A stretch of 49,477 bases of DNA from the NCBI GenBank assembly GCA_012295275.1, contig CM022674.1:17210237-17259713 (forward strand), in the 5' to 3' direction. Positions 1 through 9,729 of the stretch are shown here, one piece after another. The notes under the pieces were generated by a model, which saw nothing but the letters and a program-made list of their open reading frames with translations, was not told the origin of the DNA and searched no databases. Made by a program: the position numbers and the translations under genes. Within the stretch, counting starts at the first letter, position 1; every line of letters starts with the position of its first letter. Origin of the DNA: Chrysomallon squamiferum. Taxonomy: Eukaryota > Mollusca > Gastropoda > Neomphalida > Peltospiridae.

Positions 1-150
1 TTATATAAACAGTGAACGAATAACAAGATTGGATGAAAGAAAGGAGAAAAAGACAAATATAAAACGACATTAGAAAATTTTTAAATTAATGAAATGTCAG
101 ACATCATTTTCTTTCTTAATTATTGGTTTTATCATTGTTGTGTTGTTGTT

Positions 151-292
151 GTTATTATTATTATTATTATTATTATTCCTATCCATCCTTTTATTACCAT
201 CATCGTAATTATTTTTCAGTACTGATTATGATTATGATTAAGATTGTTATTGTTATTGTCATTATTATTGTTATTATTACTATTATTATTAT

Positions 293-360
<68 letters not shown>

Positions 361-362
361 CT
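151..362. repeat. TTA and AGT trinucleotide repeats
   Basis: A run of TTA units (about 151-177) is followed after a mixed stretch by an almost pure AGT array (about 294-361). Open frames across it encode only poly-Ser, poly-Val or poly-Leu and are not genes. Confidence 0.95.
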
Positions 363-1146
363 CCTTGTCCATATTTATACGATCATCATCATCATAATCA
401 TCATCATTATTTTTTTATTACGGAACAGCAGATTATTTTGTTCAGGATTATTTTGCTCCTGCCAGGACCTAGTTTCAGTTATTTAATATCTGGACCAAAA
501 GATAAACCATAGACATAACGAATACAAATATAGCATGGCGTCTGTCTACACACCTGATCGACTTTAGCTCAGTTGATAAGACGTCATTTGCTTCACTATC
601 CTTTTTCACGGTCATTATATCAGTATTTCATAACAACAACAACAACAATAACAACATCAGAAGCAACAAGACTAACAACAACCATAGCTATAAATGAAAG
701 AAAGAAATAACTGAGTTACAAAGATGTTTCAGTATTTTCAACTGATCTATGTAATATACTTTTCTGACATAATTAACGCGCCAAGTGTATTTTTGAACTG
801 TACATTCATTTGCTATATGGTATCATCTGTAAACAATTAAACAAACAAACAAACAATCAAATAAATAAATAAATAAAAATAAATAAATCTAACGAATGAT
901 GTACAATTATTTCGTGTTCGTGTGCAAGCGCAAATGCCATGACCGGATGTTAGGACTCGTTTGCCATCATTTAGAACCTTACTTTCCGGAAGAATGCGTC
1001 GCAATAACAGATAATAGTCGTCAAGAACAAAACAAAGCAGAAACTTGTAACAGATCAGGTGAACTGTTCTTCTGATTTATTATTCTGACTGATCTCACGA
1101 GACGATAAAATCACGGTAAGAAAAATATGTAATGTTACAGGCATAT
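363..1146. other. AT-rich stretch without a gene
   Basis: No convincing gene is seen. It holds short CAA and AAAT simple repeats and a tRNA A-box-like string near 566-588 without a matching B box. On the minus strand near 1000-1060 a short open stretch ends at a GTAAGG donor-like site, too weak to call an exon. Confidence 0.5.
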
Positions 1147-1172
1147 ATTATTATTATTATTATTATTATTAC

Positions 1173-1215
<43 letters not shown>

Positions 1216-1291
1216 TTATTATTATTATTATTATTATTATATTAATATTATTATTATTAGTATTAGTATTAGTATTAGTATTATTATTATG
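1147..1291. repeat. (TTA)n microsatellite
   Basis: Nearly uninterrupted TTA units over about 140 bases, ending in a few TAGTAT variants. Confidence 0.95.
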
Positions 1292-1383
1292 CACTGACAC
1301 GGAAGAAATCGCTCAACATTTAAGGGAAACTAGAAGCTGTTTATAATGAATATATCATTAAACGTATTATGTATTATATATAA

Positions 1384-1386
<3 letters not shown>

Positions 1387-1423
<37 letters not shown>
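1387..1423. repeat. (TG)n microsatellite
   Basis: About 18 TG dinucleotides in a row. Confidence 0.95.
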
Positions 1424-1426
<3 letters not shown>

Positions 1427-1484
1427 CTTAAGAAAGAAAGGGCAAACAAAAAAAAGGAGCACCATAAACCCCTTAGCTATCAGT

Positions 1485-1655
1485 ATCGCTACAGTATATC
1501 GCTACAGTATATCGCTACAGTATATCGCTATAGTATATCGCTACAGTATATCGCTACAGTATATCGCTATAGTATATCTCTATAGTATATCGCTATAGTA
1601 TATCGCTACAGTATATCGCTACAGTATATCGCTATAGTATATCGCTACAGTATAT
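1485..1655. repeat. 13-bp minisatellite
   Basis: About 13 head-to-tail copies of CTACAGTATATCG, some with a C-to-T change that gives CTATAG. Because 13 is not a multiple of three, all three frames of the array give the same repeating peptide, which explains the false open frames here. Confidence 0.93.
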
Positions 1656-1656
1656 T

Positions 1657-2245
1657 ACTACAGGAGGTATAAATACTCTCGTGTCAGGTTGATATGGTAG
1701 AATAGGTTTTGAGTCCATGTAACGATAAACAATATAATCGTCACACATTCAGTTTTCTGCAACATTTAATAACTAAGACTACAATTCTATGCTTTGGGTA
1801 AATACCCGTATGTACTTCTGTATTTAATCTCTGAACTACGTCAGATGTTCTCTGTCCTTACAAATATCACTAGCAGCAGAAGAACAAATCGTAAAAAATA
1901 TTTAAATATTCAGTAAAATGTCTACTGATACGGCCATGATCTAAATTGCAAGATTACATAAATTTATAACTTAGCTTTCATTGGATAATATTTATTTATT
2001 TTATTTATTTATTTTTTTTTTATTTTTATTTTTTATTTGTTAGTTTCTTTATTTTTGTCGTTTTTTATTATCATTATTGTTATTTATCATTTTGTATTTT
2101 TTAGATTTGTTTTTTTTTTATTATCATTATTTTTATTGCTATTATTATTATTTTTTAAGTCGATTTTTTGGGAGACTTTTTTTAAGTAATAGTGGCAAAA
2201 CTATTTTATACTTATTATTTTTTAAATATCGATTGTCTATTTTTA
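1657..2245. repeat. Local direct duplication, copy 1
   Basis: Shares three ordered blocks with 2468-2786: the string beginning TACAGGAGGTATAAA (near 1660), a block around AACTTAGCTTTCATTGG (near 1968), and a block from GTGGCAAAACTATTTTATAC (near 2191) to TATCGATTGTCTATTTT. The other copy is shorter because of internal deletions. Confidence 0.8.
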
Positions 2246-2467
2246 CGGGATGCATCTGAATTAATTAAAATGTTATTTTCAAAATATAATTTTATCCATA
2301 AAACATTTTGAAAAATTAAATATCAAAACCAATATGTTAAACAGATATCTTCCATTTAATGACATAAAAATACATTTTAAAGCGATAAAACCGTCAGTAT
2401 GCGTTATATCGGCGTCTTGCAAATGATCTAGGAATGCAGACTTCTCTACCAAATTGCACTAAATATA

Positions 2468-2786
2468 TTCCTACAGGAGGTATAAAAACTCACTCGTGTC
2501 AATTTGATACGGCCATGCAATCGTCAAATTACCGAAAATCGAAAACAAATAAATTTATAACTTAGCTTTCATTGGTTAATATTTATTTATTTACTATAGG
2601 TTATTTATTTATTTATTTATTTATTTATTTGTTAGTTTCTTAGATTGTCAATGTTTTTTATTATCTAAAAATTATTGCCTGGAATCTATTATTATTATTT
2701 TTCAATTTTTCTTAAAATACACATCGACTTATACAGTGGCAAAACTATTTTATACTTATTATTTTTTAAATATCGATTGTCTATTT
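2468..2786. repeat. Local direct duplication, copy 2
   Basis: Second copy of the segment at 1657-2245, about 0.6-0.8 kb downstream in the same orientation and shortened internally. It ends just before the unrecognised ORF at 2847. Confidence 0.8.
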
Positions 2787-2846
2787 TATACTTAAAATGT
2801 TATTTTCAGGCATTTGAAACATGTCTAAAAAAAAGAGATAGTATAC

Positions 2847-3239
2847 TTGGCAGATAGAATTTTACAAATAGTAGAAAGTTCTGATAATTCAGTATTAAAT
2901 GTATTTAAAAAAAATAGAAAAACAGTCAGTGTTATATTTAATGATGAAAATATCACAACTGGTGAAGATTTAGGAAAAATCACTGATTCACTGTTATATA
3001 TTTTCAGAAGTTTATCTCACTTTAATAAATTTGATGATATTGACGTCTTCGAAACGAGTGGGTGGTATTACCAAGATGATCTTCCAGAACAGGAACAATT
3101 TGACAGGAAAGTCACAGCAGATGCAATAGAAGATTTAGAAGAGAAACAATCTGATTTGAAAGTAAAACTAATTCTAAAACAAATTGGTATCAAACTGAAA
3201 ACAATTCCATGTCAAAAATTAGAAAAGATTTCCGTCTGA
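2847..3239 (+). CDS. Unrecognised ORF, about 130 codons, possibly a broken exon
   Basis: This frame is open for 130 codons with a mixed, protein-like composition (for example VSVIFNDENITTGEDLGK and FETSGWYYQDDLPEQEQ), ending in a charged region rich in Glu and Lys. The first codon of the open frame is TTG, not ATG. An ATG at 2821 lies upstream but is one base out of frame because of an A8 tract at about 2827-2834, and an acceptor-like TTTTCAG sits just before it near 2805-2811. It may therefore be a damaged exon or part of a transposon, since a FLYWCH fossil follows at 3433. I do not recognise the family. Confidence 0.35.
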   Translation: MADRILQIVESSDNSVLNVFKKNRKTVSVIFNDENITTGEDLGKITDSLLYIFRSLSHFNKFDDIDVFETSGWYYQDDLPEQEQFDRKVTADAIEDLEEKQSDLKVKLILKQIGIKLKTIPCQKLEKISV

Positions 3240-3432
3240 AAAAAGCAGAAACAACTTGGAAGAAAAAAAGTGAAAGCAGATCTAGTACAAAGTTTCAGAA
3301 CAAAGAAACAACTTGATGTCAAAGTGAAATCAGAAACAACAATTTATATATTATTATTATTATTTATATATATATACATATACATACACCATTGCTCTGC
3401 TGGCAGTACCAAACGCATAGATCAATTTGAAG

Positions 3433-3640
3433 TTAATTCCGAATTCATGTGGCAAGCCTACTTTAGTGCATCAGGGACATAGGTTCAGGATCAAGAGTAG
3501 TAAAAGAGATATTGTTCATTGGAAGTGTTGCAAAGTCGGTTGTCCATCTACCATAATACCTCGAGAGATTTAATTACGAGCTACCGAAATCTTCACAACC
3601 ATGAACGCGGCAGATGTGATAAAATGAATAAATGTTATGA
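3433..3640 (+). pseudogene. FLYWCH zinc-finger fossil, probably from a MULE-type transposon
   Basis: The plus strand encodes GKPTLVHQGHRFRIKSS followed by HWKCCKVGC, matching the start and the W-x-C-x4-C part of a FLYWCH zinc finger. The final H-x-H (LHNHE) is present but in another frame, after a stop near 3570, so the domain is broken. FLYWCH fingers are common at the N-terminus of Mutator-like transposases and in some host factors. No transposase catalytic region is visible nearby. The domain call is fairly secure; the transposon origin is inferred. Confidence 0.6.
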
Positions 3641-3775
3641 ATAACTATAATTTTAACTATGTGAATGTTATGAATGACTATACTTTTAACTATGTGAATG
3701 TTATGAATGTCCAATTATTTGTAGATGTAATAAAATGAACAAATGTTATGAATGACTATAATTTAACTATGCAGT
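3620..3775. repeat. Degenerate tandem repeat
   Basis: Repeats of a motif containing AATGTTATGAATGACTATA followed by a TTTAACTATG string, four imperfect copies, with the GATGT(A)ATAAAATGAA segment occurring twice. Confidence 0.7.
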
Positions 3776-4049
3776 AAAATAAACGATGAAGTGATCGAAC
3801 GATTTTTTTCAGGTTATTTATTGATATAGACTATTCCATACTCGCTTATTGTATTAGGGGTTAGCGCGTATCAGTGATTTTTATATAAGAACAGTAGAGT
3901 TCTGTATAAGAACAATAATACGGAGACACCGCGTGTTATTCAAGGTAAATAGCAGGTTATTAGTAACGCGCTCAACCTTGTCTTGTATTGTTTAATGCCT
4001 CCGCGTTATGGGACCTCAGTCTTTTGGGAGGTCACCCACAGATTCACGA

Positions 4050-4255
4050 GTCAGTATGACACAAAGAATTACATTACACAGGTGTGTGCGTCAGTAGTAT
4101 ATACAAAGAATTATATTACATGGATGTTTGGGTCAGTAGGCTATATAAGTGAATACATTACAGGGTACAAAGGTCAGTACGATTTACAACGGACTATATT
4201 ACAGTGGTATATGGGTTGGAAGGGTTGACAAAGATTTACATTACAGCGTTCAAGA
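4050..4255. repeat. About 41-bp degenerate tandem repeat, five units
   Basis: Each unit begins GTCAGTA (the last GTTGGAA) and contains an ACAAAGAATTACATTACA-like core. Spacing is about 40-42 bases. Open frames across it look repeat-derived. Confidence 0.75.
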
Positions 4256-4259
4256 TCTG

Positions 4260-6106
4260 AGCATATTTCTCAAAAACAATATTACAATCAGGCAAGACAC
4301 ATTAAAGGAACAAGTTATATCAGACTGTGTTACAGATGTGTATGGTTATCTTTTCATTACATTTTGAAGTTTATTGTTACGTGAGATTTTTGTTATAAGG
4401 GCAATGTATAATTAATTATATTGCTGACGTTAAATGGGTCATTTGTAGTTATATATAATAGTGGTGTACTGACCACGTAGAATTAAATCATATCGGTACA
4501 GGTGTCAGATATATTGATATATGGTATCATAAGAGGCCGTAGGATCAATCCTTCTTAGCGTACCCTTTGCATTATATTTCTTCTTAGCGATGAGATATGT
4601 GTGTATGCACACACACACACACACACACAATTATTGGTAACTGAAAACCTCTTTTTTTTCTTTCGTACAATTATCATGTAGATAAAAGGATTGTTGGTAA
4701 ATTTAGACTCACTGACTATTCAGTTATTTTATATATCTAAATGTCAGTCACTATCTTGGTTACTCACACTGATACACTGAAGGAACGGAAAACAATTTAA
4801 TTTACACATTTCATTTCCTTTGTTACTTTTCCTCATATAAATGATTACTGCTTGACAGTCACATAATAACAAAAAGTTAGTTGGGCATAATTACATGCAA
4901 GCCATTCATTAAAATGAATATTACTCGTAGTCATGCAAAAAGAGTTCTGTCAAAGATATCCATGCTTAAGAAAAGAAAAACTATTTTTTTTATTTATATT
5001 TAATATTTATCTTATTGCTATTGATTTATGTATATGATCTTCTATCACTGTATTAAATCAAATGCTATTATAATTTTTATGATATATTTTAGATAGCGAA
5101 AAAGACCTGTAACTTAACTGATCTAAAGGTTGATATATATCGATAAACAAACCGATTAGAAAGAAATATACATAGATACGGACAGACAGACAGACAAATC
5201 AGTGGTTGAAATGCTTTGGTGTTATTATTTTTATTAGTATTATTTTATTATTTTTATTAGTATTATTTTATTATTTGTATTAGTATTAATAAAATAGTTT
5301 CTTATATGCATTTATGTTAACATATTGTATTGTCTTGATTACTCATAAACAATAAATAAAATTTACCGAATTGTAATATCTTTCTTATATTATAACAAGA
5401 GTTAATTACAGCACAATTTAACTACTTCATGAAGTTTAATGTTTAAGTCTTGTGTAATTTCCACACACAACAAATACTAATTGGAAATTATTTAAAATGT
5501 TAACTACAAAATGCTTATTTCCCGTTCTAGATATCTCATACGAAAATTGATTAATAAACACTTTTTCGTCTAACCAATTTATTTATTTAGAAGAAGCATA
5601 AACAACCAGAAACAGTAACTGGAAAAGTGTAATGACCGAGTTCAAAGAAATTACATAAAGAGATTTTCAGAGAGAAAGAAAACAAAACTAAATCACACAC
5701 ACTTTACAGCTTTAGTTTAGTTATTTCAGAAATGCTAAATAAGAAGGTTTGAAACTATATACATTTCATTTTTTAAATGTGATGTATGGCTACAGTATCA
5801 GGACAGTTTCAAGTAACAACATACATGTACAGGGGAAAAGACCGCTTTTGTGTGTGTGTATGTATGTGTGTGACTGTGTGTGTGTGTGTGTGTGTGTGTT
5901 TATGTGTCTGTTTCTAAGGTGGAGGCATACATTCGTATGATTCTTTCTCTTTCGTTTACAGATGCATTAATATTGTATGTAATTTACACTAATACAGTTA
6001 ATAATATGCATATTTTAAACGTTATTTACAAACAAATAAAAACACAAAGTTTCAAAAAACAAAATCCTCTGTACTATTAAAGAGATTGTTTTTCACATTT
6101 GCTTAC
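4260..6106. other. AT-rich DNA without a recognised gene
   Basis: Contains a (CA)n tract near 4606-4629, a (TG)n tract near 5874-5900 and short TTATT repeats near 5221-5290. No exon with both splice sites and family similarity was found. In particular the next decarboxylase exon, which would carry the conserved HVDAAYAG-like block, is not seen here, so that intron would be over 6 kb or the gene is incomplete. Confidence 0.5.
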
Positions 6107-6217
6107 CTCTATTGCCCGTTCTAGAACGTGGTCCCGTAGTGAGAACTTCTCGTCAACATCTAGTTGTCTCATCTTGACAAAACCAATCATTCCTGCTTTC
6201 TCAACACACGAATGATC
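6107..6217 (-). CDS. AADC/HDC-family PLP decarboxylase, internal exon (third seen)
   Basis: Exon of 111 nt (37 codons, phase 0 in and out). Acceptor is ACGTTTCAG before GATCATTCG; donor is GAG followed by GTAAGC. It encodes DHSCVEKAGMIGFVKM and then FSLRDHVLERAIE, which line up with the AHSSVE-K/R-AG block and the following ASALQEALE/GEALQKAIE region of aromatic amino-acid and histidine decarboxylases. The His of the HS pair is the residue that stacks on the pyridoxal-phosphate ring in this family. The enzymes turn aromatic amino acids or histidine into biogenic amines in the cytosol. The reading frame stays open upstream of the acceptor, but family alignment places the exon start here. Later exons are not in the window. 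Confidence 0.82.
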
Positions 6218-6621
6218 CTGAAACGTGTCAAAGTAGATTGTGCAGTTTTCAGTACGAAACGTCTCAGTGAAATCAAACTGGTAAGTAAAAGTGTGGAACC
6301 CAGATAAACAGAAATCAAGATGGATTGATTGACGGACGAACGAACAAAATAGTCTGACTGATTAGGAGTCTACAGATGGAGAGACTGACACTGATAAATA
6401 GATATACAGACAGAGAGATGGATGTACTGACAACGATACATACATGTATATAGTCAGAAATGGACGGACAGAGAGAGAAAGACAAAGGTACAGAAGAATA
6501 GTTTTGACAGACAGATAAGACAATAAGTAAATAAACTAAGAGATAATACAGTAAATAAACTAACAAACTGAACCATAAAGGAGACATGCTGAAGGACAGA
6601 TCACATAAAATTAATACTGAC
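6218..6621 (-). other. Decarboxylase intron with degenerate tetranucleotide repeats
   Basis: A 404-base intron between two decarboxylase exons, rich in GACAGACAGA- and TAAATAAA-like strings. A minus-strand open frame of about 90 codons covers much of it but its peptide is low-complexity (Leu, Ser, Ile, Tyr) and is not considered a gene. Confidence 0.7.
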
Positions 6622-6756
6622 TAGTTTTGACGAATAAGCTACGAGTCTCGATAACAACATTCCATCTTCGATGGAAGGGAGGCGACTCTTGAGTTTGCCG
6701 ATGGTGGCATTTCTGGCGGCGAGTAAGGCTACAAGTACACACTTGCTAGCTGATCC
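6622..6756 (-). CDS. AADC/HDC-family PLP decarboxylase, internal exon (second seen)
   Basis: Exon of 135 nt (45 codons, phase 0 both ends), acceptor AATATCCAG before GGATCA, donor CTA followed by GTCAGT. It encodes GSASKCVLVALLAARNATIG and ends SRLVAYSSKL. GSAS-x-x-x-LVALLAAR and LVAYSS are hallmark strings of aromatic-L-amino-acid and histidine decarboxylases; the GSAS serines help bind the cofactor phosphate. Joined to the next exon the spacing from YSS to HS is exactly that of the family, which fixes both splice sites. The junction residues KLD replace the usual DQA. The substrate cannot be told from these exons. Confidence 0.87.
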
Positions 6757-7147
6757 CTGGATATTAAATATTGCATTTTTATAGTGTCTACTCTGGATTT
6801 TTGATTTTAAATATGTGCTTTTGTAATGTTTACTGTAGATGATGCAATTGAAATATATATTTTTTGTAGTTTTTTCTACAAATTTTGAATATTAAATATT
6901 CATTTTTTAGTGTTTATTGTAGATTTTTTATGTTAAATATGTATGTTTGTATTATTTACTCTAGATTTTGGATACTAAATTTGTATTTTCGAAGTGTTTA
7001 CTGTAGATTTTGGAGATAAAATTGATCATTAAGGTGTTGTGACTTTTTCAAATACCTTGAACCGTTAAATATTGACTGTTAACCATGATGATATAAATAT
7101 CATATTTAAACGTCTGCCTGAGACATGTAGTTATATATCTCTCTCTA

Positions 7148-7227
<80 letters not shown>

Positions 7228-7435
7228 TATAGATAGATAGATGCATAGTTAGACATATATATAGGCTTAACGATATAAAAACAAAACACTGCTAAATTTC
7301 TGCAACGTGAAGTCAAACATTTTGTTCACTATCTAACAACGCCTTATTGATTATCAATTTGATTGACAATTTAACAGGTAGACTTATTTTAAAACTAATA
7401 AGAATATAAAGGACACGCCTATAGCACCTTTGTAC
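6757..7435 (-). other. Decarboxylase intron with ATTTT-type repeats and a GATA array
   Basis: Intron between decarboxylase exons. The part near 6780-7020 contains five imperfect copies of a roughly 60-bp AT-rich unit (GTTTACTGTAGATTTTGGAT-like). A GATA microsatellite lies at about 7178-7243. Confidence 0.75.
7178..7243. repeat. (GATA)n microsatellite
   Basis: Sixteen or so GATA units preceded by a TA run, inside a decarboxylase intron. Confidence 0.95.
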
Positions 7436-7500
7436 ATGAATAACTCCGCCCCCTCTTCCTGATTCGTTGAAAAACGTTTTGGGCAGACAAGTCAGTTTTC
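7436..7500 (-). CDS. AADC/HDC-family PLP decarboxylase, internal exon (first seen)
   Basis: Exon of 65 nt with acceptor TTTCCCTTCAG and donor CAT followed by GTACAA; phase 1 in, phase 0 out. It encodes LPKTFFNESGRGGGVIH, matching the LPKAFLNE...GEGGGVIQ block that directly precedes GSAS in the decarboxylase family. The next exon downstream begins with GSAS in phase 0, so the join reads correctly. Exons for the N-terminal part (the HWHSPYFFAYFP-like region) were looked for up to 14.6 kb and not found, so the gene has a long upstream intron or is partial. Confidence 0.85.
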
Positions 7501-7552
7501 CTGAAGGGAAATAACAACAGTGAACAACAGTGGTCTACTCTATGATGGGAAA

Positions 7553-7554
<2 letters not shown>

Positions 7555-7597
<43 letters not shown>
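7555..7597. repeat. (TG)n microsatellite
   Basis: About 21 TG units directly upstream (gene sense) of the decarboxylase exon at 7436-7500. Confidence 0.95.
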
Positions 7598-7598
<1 letters not shown>

Positions 7599-7601
<3 letters not shown>

Positions 7602-7960
7602 TATAAAATGTAATATATCTAATGATACACTGTTTATTATACTCTTGTCGTCAAATAATAACAATGATCTGTATGTTTGTAAATCTGTTATGTTTATGTC
7701 ATTTAAAGGTTTCATTTCACAATTCTTAATTTCCATTTTCTGTAAACTATCAACGTCACAACAAAAAAGAATCCATTCTCCATTCTTTTCTGCAACAGAT
7801 GAATTAAGCCTGTATGATGGTCCATCAAGTTCTGGCATTCTTCACGTCGTGTAATGTTATTTGGTTCGTTTCTTTCTTGTCTAACACATCTACAGTCTGA
7901 TACATTAACAGTCAAAGACTTAAGCTTGAAAACTGCTGAGACTTCACTCAAACCAGCTAC
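7599..7960 (-). pseudogene. Possible 3' part of a ubiquitin-specific-protease-like sequence
   Basis: Two overlapping minus-strand frames carry protein-like sequence. One holds FKLKSLTVNVSDCRCVRQ; the other holds SYRLNSSVAEKNGEWILFCC and ends near TYRSLLLFDD, vaguely like the terminal Y-x-L-x-S-V-V...G-x-W-x-x-F...LLF part of USP domains. No single frame covers the region, and it follows on the same strand from the better-supported USP-like pieces at 8475-8992. A broken or extra copy of that sequence is the best guess. Confidence 0.3.
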
Positions 7961-8180
7961 TGTTCACTGCTGTTATTTGCTTTCATGAAATGTTTAGTGA
8001 ATTCACTCAAACCAGGTACTGTTCACTGTTGTTACTTGCCTTCATGATATGTTTAGTGAATTCACTCAAACCAGGTACTGTTCACTGTTGTTATTTGCTT
8101 TCATGATATGTTTAGTGAATTCACTCAAACCCAGGTACTGTTCACTGTTGTTACTTGCCTTCATGATATGCTTAGTGACT
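7943..8180. repeat. 59-bp tandem repeat, four units
   Basis: Units start TTCACTCAAACC, continue AGGTACTGTTCACTGTTG and end TTCATGATATGTTTAGTGAA; starts are 59 bases apart. Alternate units share TTATTTGCTT or TTACTTGCCT, suggesting a dimer stage in the expansion. A fifth, isolated unit lies at about 8480-8522. Confidence 0.9.
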
Positions 8181-8474
8181 TCAAGATTAGAAAATGGATT
8201 CACCTGAACAATGAAAAAGAGTTAGAACATATCTACTTTTCATTACATTCCTTGCATGAATAATACTTTAAAAGAAATGTTTCAGATCTCTCAGCAATAG
8301 TAAGTGTAGCAAAAATACTGATCTTAAATATGTGGTTTAAATACAAATATAAACGTTCACATGGTATATAACATTGACATTTTTTCATATTTTTGGATTT
8401 TGTGCCAAAATATATCTTAAGATTGTAAACACAAGAAAAGTGTTTTCATAATATGTTCAGTTTTGCTATGAAAA

Positions 8475-8804
8475 CTACTGAGACTTCACTAAAACCCAGG
8501 TACTGTTCACTGTTGTTTTACGTGTTATACCTTTGAAACCACTGCTGATGCACCAAGCATTAATAACAGGTTGAGTAAATAATGGCAGATGTTTGTCTAC
8601 TCTGTAACATAATAACATACAGCATGTATGATTAAAATTGTCACTTGAGTAAGACCGATAATTATCATCACATGAAACAAACTGACCACAATGTTCAATA
8701 AGTGCGGTATAGTGACTTTGGTGAATATCATCTGGAACCTCTTCGCAGTGTTTATTTTCATCTTTCAAATGATGCAGTATTTGCAGTACACTTTCTTCTA
8801 CTAA
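8475..8804 (-). pseudogene. Ubiquitin-specific-protease-like His-box segment
   Basis: Open minus-strand segment after an acceptor-like GAGTTCAG. It encodes LVEESVLQILHHLKDENKH, then SHYTALIEHCGQFVSCDD and CCMLLCYRVD. The last two match the C-terminal His box of C19 deubiquitinases: G-H-Y-x-A...W-x-x-C-D-D followed by A-Y-L-L-F-Y. The catalytic His (SHY) and the Asp pair (CDD) are present. Only about 25 residues separate the LVEESV helix-like part from the His box, far too few for a complete USP domain, so an internal deletion is likely. Together with the Cys-box segment at 8873-8992 this looks like a degraded gene copy. Confidence 0.55.
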
Positions 8805-8872
8805 CTGAACTCGTAATATTACATAAGTATCATAATATACAGTTGCAGATTCACATTAATTTTCATAAAGAA

Positions 8873-8992
8873 TTAACCATACAAATCGCTTGCTGCTAGG
8901 GCTTGCATCACTGCATTAAGGCACCAGGTGTTGTCAAAATACTTCATAGGTCTCCATATGAATCCTGTATCAGTGACGTCTATGTGACCATT
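8873..8992 (-). pseudogene. Ubiquitin-specific-protease-like Cys-box segment
   Basis: The minus strand encodes PMKYFDNTWCLNAVMQALAA, resembling the USP Cys box (G-L-x-N-x-G-N-T-C-x-x-N-A-V-L-Q-A-L). The residue after N-T, normally the catalytic Cys, is Trp, and a Cys follows one position later. The frame closes just after DLYG, though a weak GGTTAAT donor is possible there, and it is out of frame with the Lys-rich stretch upstream. Inactivation is likely unless the adjacent Cys can serve. Confidence 0.5.
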
Positions 8993-9328
8993 TTTTACAT
9001 TTCTCTCATGTGATCATGTGCTAGATTGGATTCGTTCTTTATTTTAGTGGTATTGTTTCTTGTTTCTGTTTTATTTGTATGAGCTTCCAGAAAAGTACCT
9101 TGTTTCTTAAAATGATCAGGTTGCTGTTTTGATTTGGCCCACATTTCTGATATTGTTGTATTTATCTTTTTACCAGGTGCCTTCTTTATCTTCCTTTAAT
9201 ATTTTTTCACTTTCATACAATCTACCGCTGCCAATATTTGCACCCCAACAGTTTGGTTTTCCAATTTTTCTGAAACATCATCCAGTCTTTGTTGGCTTCT
9301 GCCTTGCAGTCCAATATATTTCAGAATT

Positions 9329-9454
9329 CTAAACGTCCAACACTTTACCTTGAAAACTGTCAACACTTGGGTTGACGACCGCGATATGTTCTGTGCTACT
9401 GTTTGGCATCAGCATTCGCAGATATTTAGCAGTACGCTGTGATTGGTGTGCCAT
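9329..9454 (-). CDS. Short ORF, possible first exon of the USP-like sequence
   Basis: ATG at 9454-9452 opens a 41-codon frame starting MAHQSQRTAKYLRMLMPN. A donor-like CAAGGTAAAG lies near its end, so it could be a first coding exon whose product continues into the region around 9300-9000, where another open stretch (QQRLDDVSEKLENQTVGVQI, then a stop) occurs. No family is recognised for this part. Low confidence. Confidence 0.3.
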   Translation of the reverse strand: MAHQSQRTAKYLRMLMPNSSTEHIAVVNPSVDSFQGKVLDV

Positions 9455-9729
9455 TGTCACGTGGTACAATTGTATTCGCACATATTGACACAAACCAAAC
9501 ATTACATTTATGATACACCAACCCTAGACACTATACATTGAAATATACAAAAAAACAGAAACATGTCCAAGTGAAAAATGCAAGAAAATGTAAGAATATA
9601 CATGAATAATTTATTTATTACCCTGTTTGAGGAAATTAACATAATAAACTGTGTCTGGTTTTTTAGTTAAATCATTCCACAATTTACTTGTGCATTAGTA
9701 GAGTTGCCAGACTCGCTGGTATGTAACAC

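Noticed and set aside
560-600. tRNA-like A box (TTTAGCTCAGTTGATAAGACG), possible tRNA or SINE
   Set aside because: No B box (GGTTCGAATCC-like) downstream and no acceptor-stem pairing; probably chance or a very old SINE trace.
1000-1075. Minus-strand exon candidate ending at GTAAGG with DDYYLLLRRILPE
   Set aside because: Short, no family similarity, uncertain acceptor, and no partner exon in range.
3983-4367. Two overlapping plus-strand frames of 72-81 codons
   Set aside because: They cover a 41-bp degenerate tandem repeat, and the peptides repeat accordingly.
6315-6587. Minus-strand 90-codon hydrophobic frame
   Set aside because: Lies in a decarboxylase intron made of degenerate GACAGA/TAAATAAA repeats; low complexity.
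7599-7854. Plus-strand 99-codon frame starting in the TG repeat
   Set aside because: It begins with poly-Cys/Val from the microsatellite and overlaps more protein-like minus-strand sequence.
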